Below, in pieces: positions 62,951 to 64,000 of a stretch of 64,000 nt of DNA; positions within the stretch are counted from its first letter, which is position 1; each line of letters starts with the position of its first letter. Made by a program: the position numbers and the translations under genes. The notes below the pieces were generated by a model. The model was not told where the DNA came from. It searched no databases and saw nothing but the letters and a program-made list of their open reading frames with translations. This DNA is from Bartonella sp. TP. Lineage in GTDB: Bacteria; Pseudomonadota; Alphaproteobacteria; Rhizobiales; Rhizobiaceae. The stretch lies in assembly GCF_030406085.1 (NCBI RefSeq), contig NZ_CP129002.1, positions 933,584-997,583 on the forward strand, given 5' to 3'.

Positions 62951-64000
62951 ATGGGCAAGAACGGTGACAATAACGAAGAGGCAAAACATGCGCTTTATTG
63001 TTCATTTTGCGGTAAAAGTCAACATGAGGTGTATAAGCTTATCGCCGGTCCTACCGTTTTCATCTGCGATGAATGCGTTGGCCTGTGTACAGAAATTATA
63101 ACTGAAGATAATAAAATCGAAGGTGCGAAGGCAAGTCAAGGAGCCCCTACACCGCATGAGATTATGAAATTTTTAGATGATTATGTAATAGGTCAGAAGC
63201 AAGCGAAAAAAATCTTATCTGTTGCAGTCCATAATCATTATAAACGTTTATCTCATTGCGCGAAGCCAGGTGAGTTAGAGCTTGCAAAATCTAATATTTT
63301 ATTAGTAGGGCCTACTGGTTGCGGAAAGACTTATCTTGCACAAACTTTAGCAAAAATTATTGATGTGCCTTTTACCATGGCTGATGCTACAACCTTGACC
63401 GAGGCTGGGTATGTTGGGGAAGATGTAGAAAATATTATTTTAAAATTATTGCAGGCTGCTGATTATAATGTAGAGCGGGCTCAAAGAGGCATAGTTTATA
63501 TAGATGAGGTAGATAAGATCACTCGTAAATCTGATAATCCTTCTATTACTCGGGACGTTTCTGGCGAAGGTGTGCAGCAAGCCTTGTTAAAAATTATGGA
63601 AGGTACCGTAGCATCAGTTCCGCCACAGGGTGGTCGCAAGCATCCTCAGCAGGAATTTTTGCAAGTTGATACTACAAATATTCTCTTTATTTGTGGCGGT
63701 GCGTTTGCTGGACTAGAAAAGATAATATCTTCTCGGGGTAGAAAGACCTCTATAGGATTTGGGGCTAATATTAAGGCAGCGGAAGAGCGTACTCTGGGAG
63801 AAATATATCAGACTATGGAATCTGAAGATTTAATTAAATTCGGTTTGATTCCTGAGTTTATAGGTAGATTGCCAGTTATTGCAACGCTAGAAGATTTAGA
63901 TGTGTCAGCTCTTGTCAGAATTTTGTCTGAGCCAAAAAACGCTCTTATAAAGCAGTATCAGCGTCTTTTTGAAATGGAGGATGTGAAATTACTATTTACA
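62951..64000 (+). CDS. clpX: Clp protease ATP-binding subunit ClpX, 3' end cut by window edge
   Basis: The first 350 codons of about 424 of ClpX, the AAA+ unfoldase that feeds ClpP. The N-terminal zinc domain is [18 protein letters not shown] then CDECVGLC. Walker [12 protein letters not shown] is near residue 120, Walker [10 protein letters not shown] near 182, then [11 protein letters not shown], and the RKH loop [10 protein letters not shown] is present. ATG 62951 follows a GGGGGG run at about 9 bases. The gene continues beyond the window. Confidence 0.98.
   Translation, partial: MGKNGDNNEEAKHALYCSFCGKSQHEVYKLIAGPTVFICDECVGLCTEIITEDNKIEGAKASQGAPTPHEIMKFLDDYVIGQKQAKKILSVAVHNHYKRLSHCAKPGELELAKSNILLVGPTGCGKTYLAQTLAKIIDVPFTMADATTLTEAGYVGEDVENIILKLLQAADYNVERAQRGIVYIDEVDKITRKSDNPSITRDVSGEGVQQALLKIMEGTVASVPPQGGRKHPQQEFLQVDTTNILFICGGAFAGLEKIISSRGRKTSIGFGANIKAAEERTLGEIYQTMESEDLIKFGLIPEFIGRLPVIATLEDLDVSALVRILSEPKNALIKQYQRLFEMEDVKLLFT

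Overview
The window is a continuous 64 kb piece of an AT-rich alphaproteobacterial chromosome, densely packed with housekeeping genes. Several things point to a Hyphomicrobiales (Rhizobiales)-type lineage. EF-Tu is a 391-residue protein of the rhizobial type. The blocks pcm-tolC-popZ(DUF2497)-valS, recA-alaS and gyrA-coaD-ppi-ppi-queA-tgt have the gene order known from that order. An NdvA-type cyclic beta-glucan exporter and an ATP12-family F1 chaperone gene are present. The species cannot be named from the sequence alone. Compact spacing, many small overlaps and low GC suggest a moderately streamlined genome. I see no insertion sequence, prophage, CRISPR array or rRNA gene.

Layout. 1-2.4 kb: the 3' part of miaA, a small RecD-like helicase, pdxJ and tRNA-Lys. 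2.5-5.0 kb: a TerC/CBS/CorC membrane protein overlapping an unusual gene that joins a degenerate MfnB-like (DUF556) half to a FolB-like half. 5.0-10.4 kb (minus strand): a UPF0104-type membrane protein, a YbaL-type cation:proton antiporter and a fused SecDF. 10.4-14.7 kb (minus strand): four overlapping or closely packed glycosyltransferase genes downstream of tRNA-Leu. 14.8-23.3 kb: a small secreted protein of unknown function, a DEAD-box RNA helicase, tRNA-Asn, tRNA-Cys, pcm, tolC, popZ, valS and, convergent to it, xthA.

23.4-41.9 kb is one very long translation cluster (str, S10, spc and alpha operons run together): rpsL, rpsG, fusA, tuf, 22 further ribosomal protein genes from rpsJ to rplO with none missing from the usual order, secY, adk, rpsM, rpsK, rpoA and rplQ. 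It starts at a clear promoter at 23367-23395 and ends at a clear intrinsic terminator at about 41899-41930. Between these are hairpins in the rpsL leader, between tuf and rpsJ, between rpsQ and rplN and between rpsK and rpoA; these are candidate internal control points. 42-64 kb: rarA, recA-alaS, ndvA (minus), rluC-ATP12, uvrA (minus), ssb, gyrA-coaD-ppiA-ppiB, queA-tgt, an MFS transporter, clpP and the 5' part of clpX, cut by the window edge.

The features least explained by known gene order are: (i) a GC-rich island at about 60.7-60.9 kb that ends in a strong minus-strand terminator but carries no intact gene; (ii) the 5' leader of the str operon, which holds a 40-codon signal-peptide-like ORF and a U-tailed hairpin; (iii) the MfnB-like/FolB fusion; and (iv) the four-gene glycosyltransferase cassette of unknown product. 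All four tRNA genes have a recognisable sigma70-type promoter whose -10 element ends 10-11 bases before the mature 5' end. I did not find a convincing wholly new defence or mobile system here.
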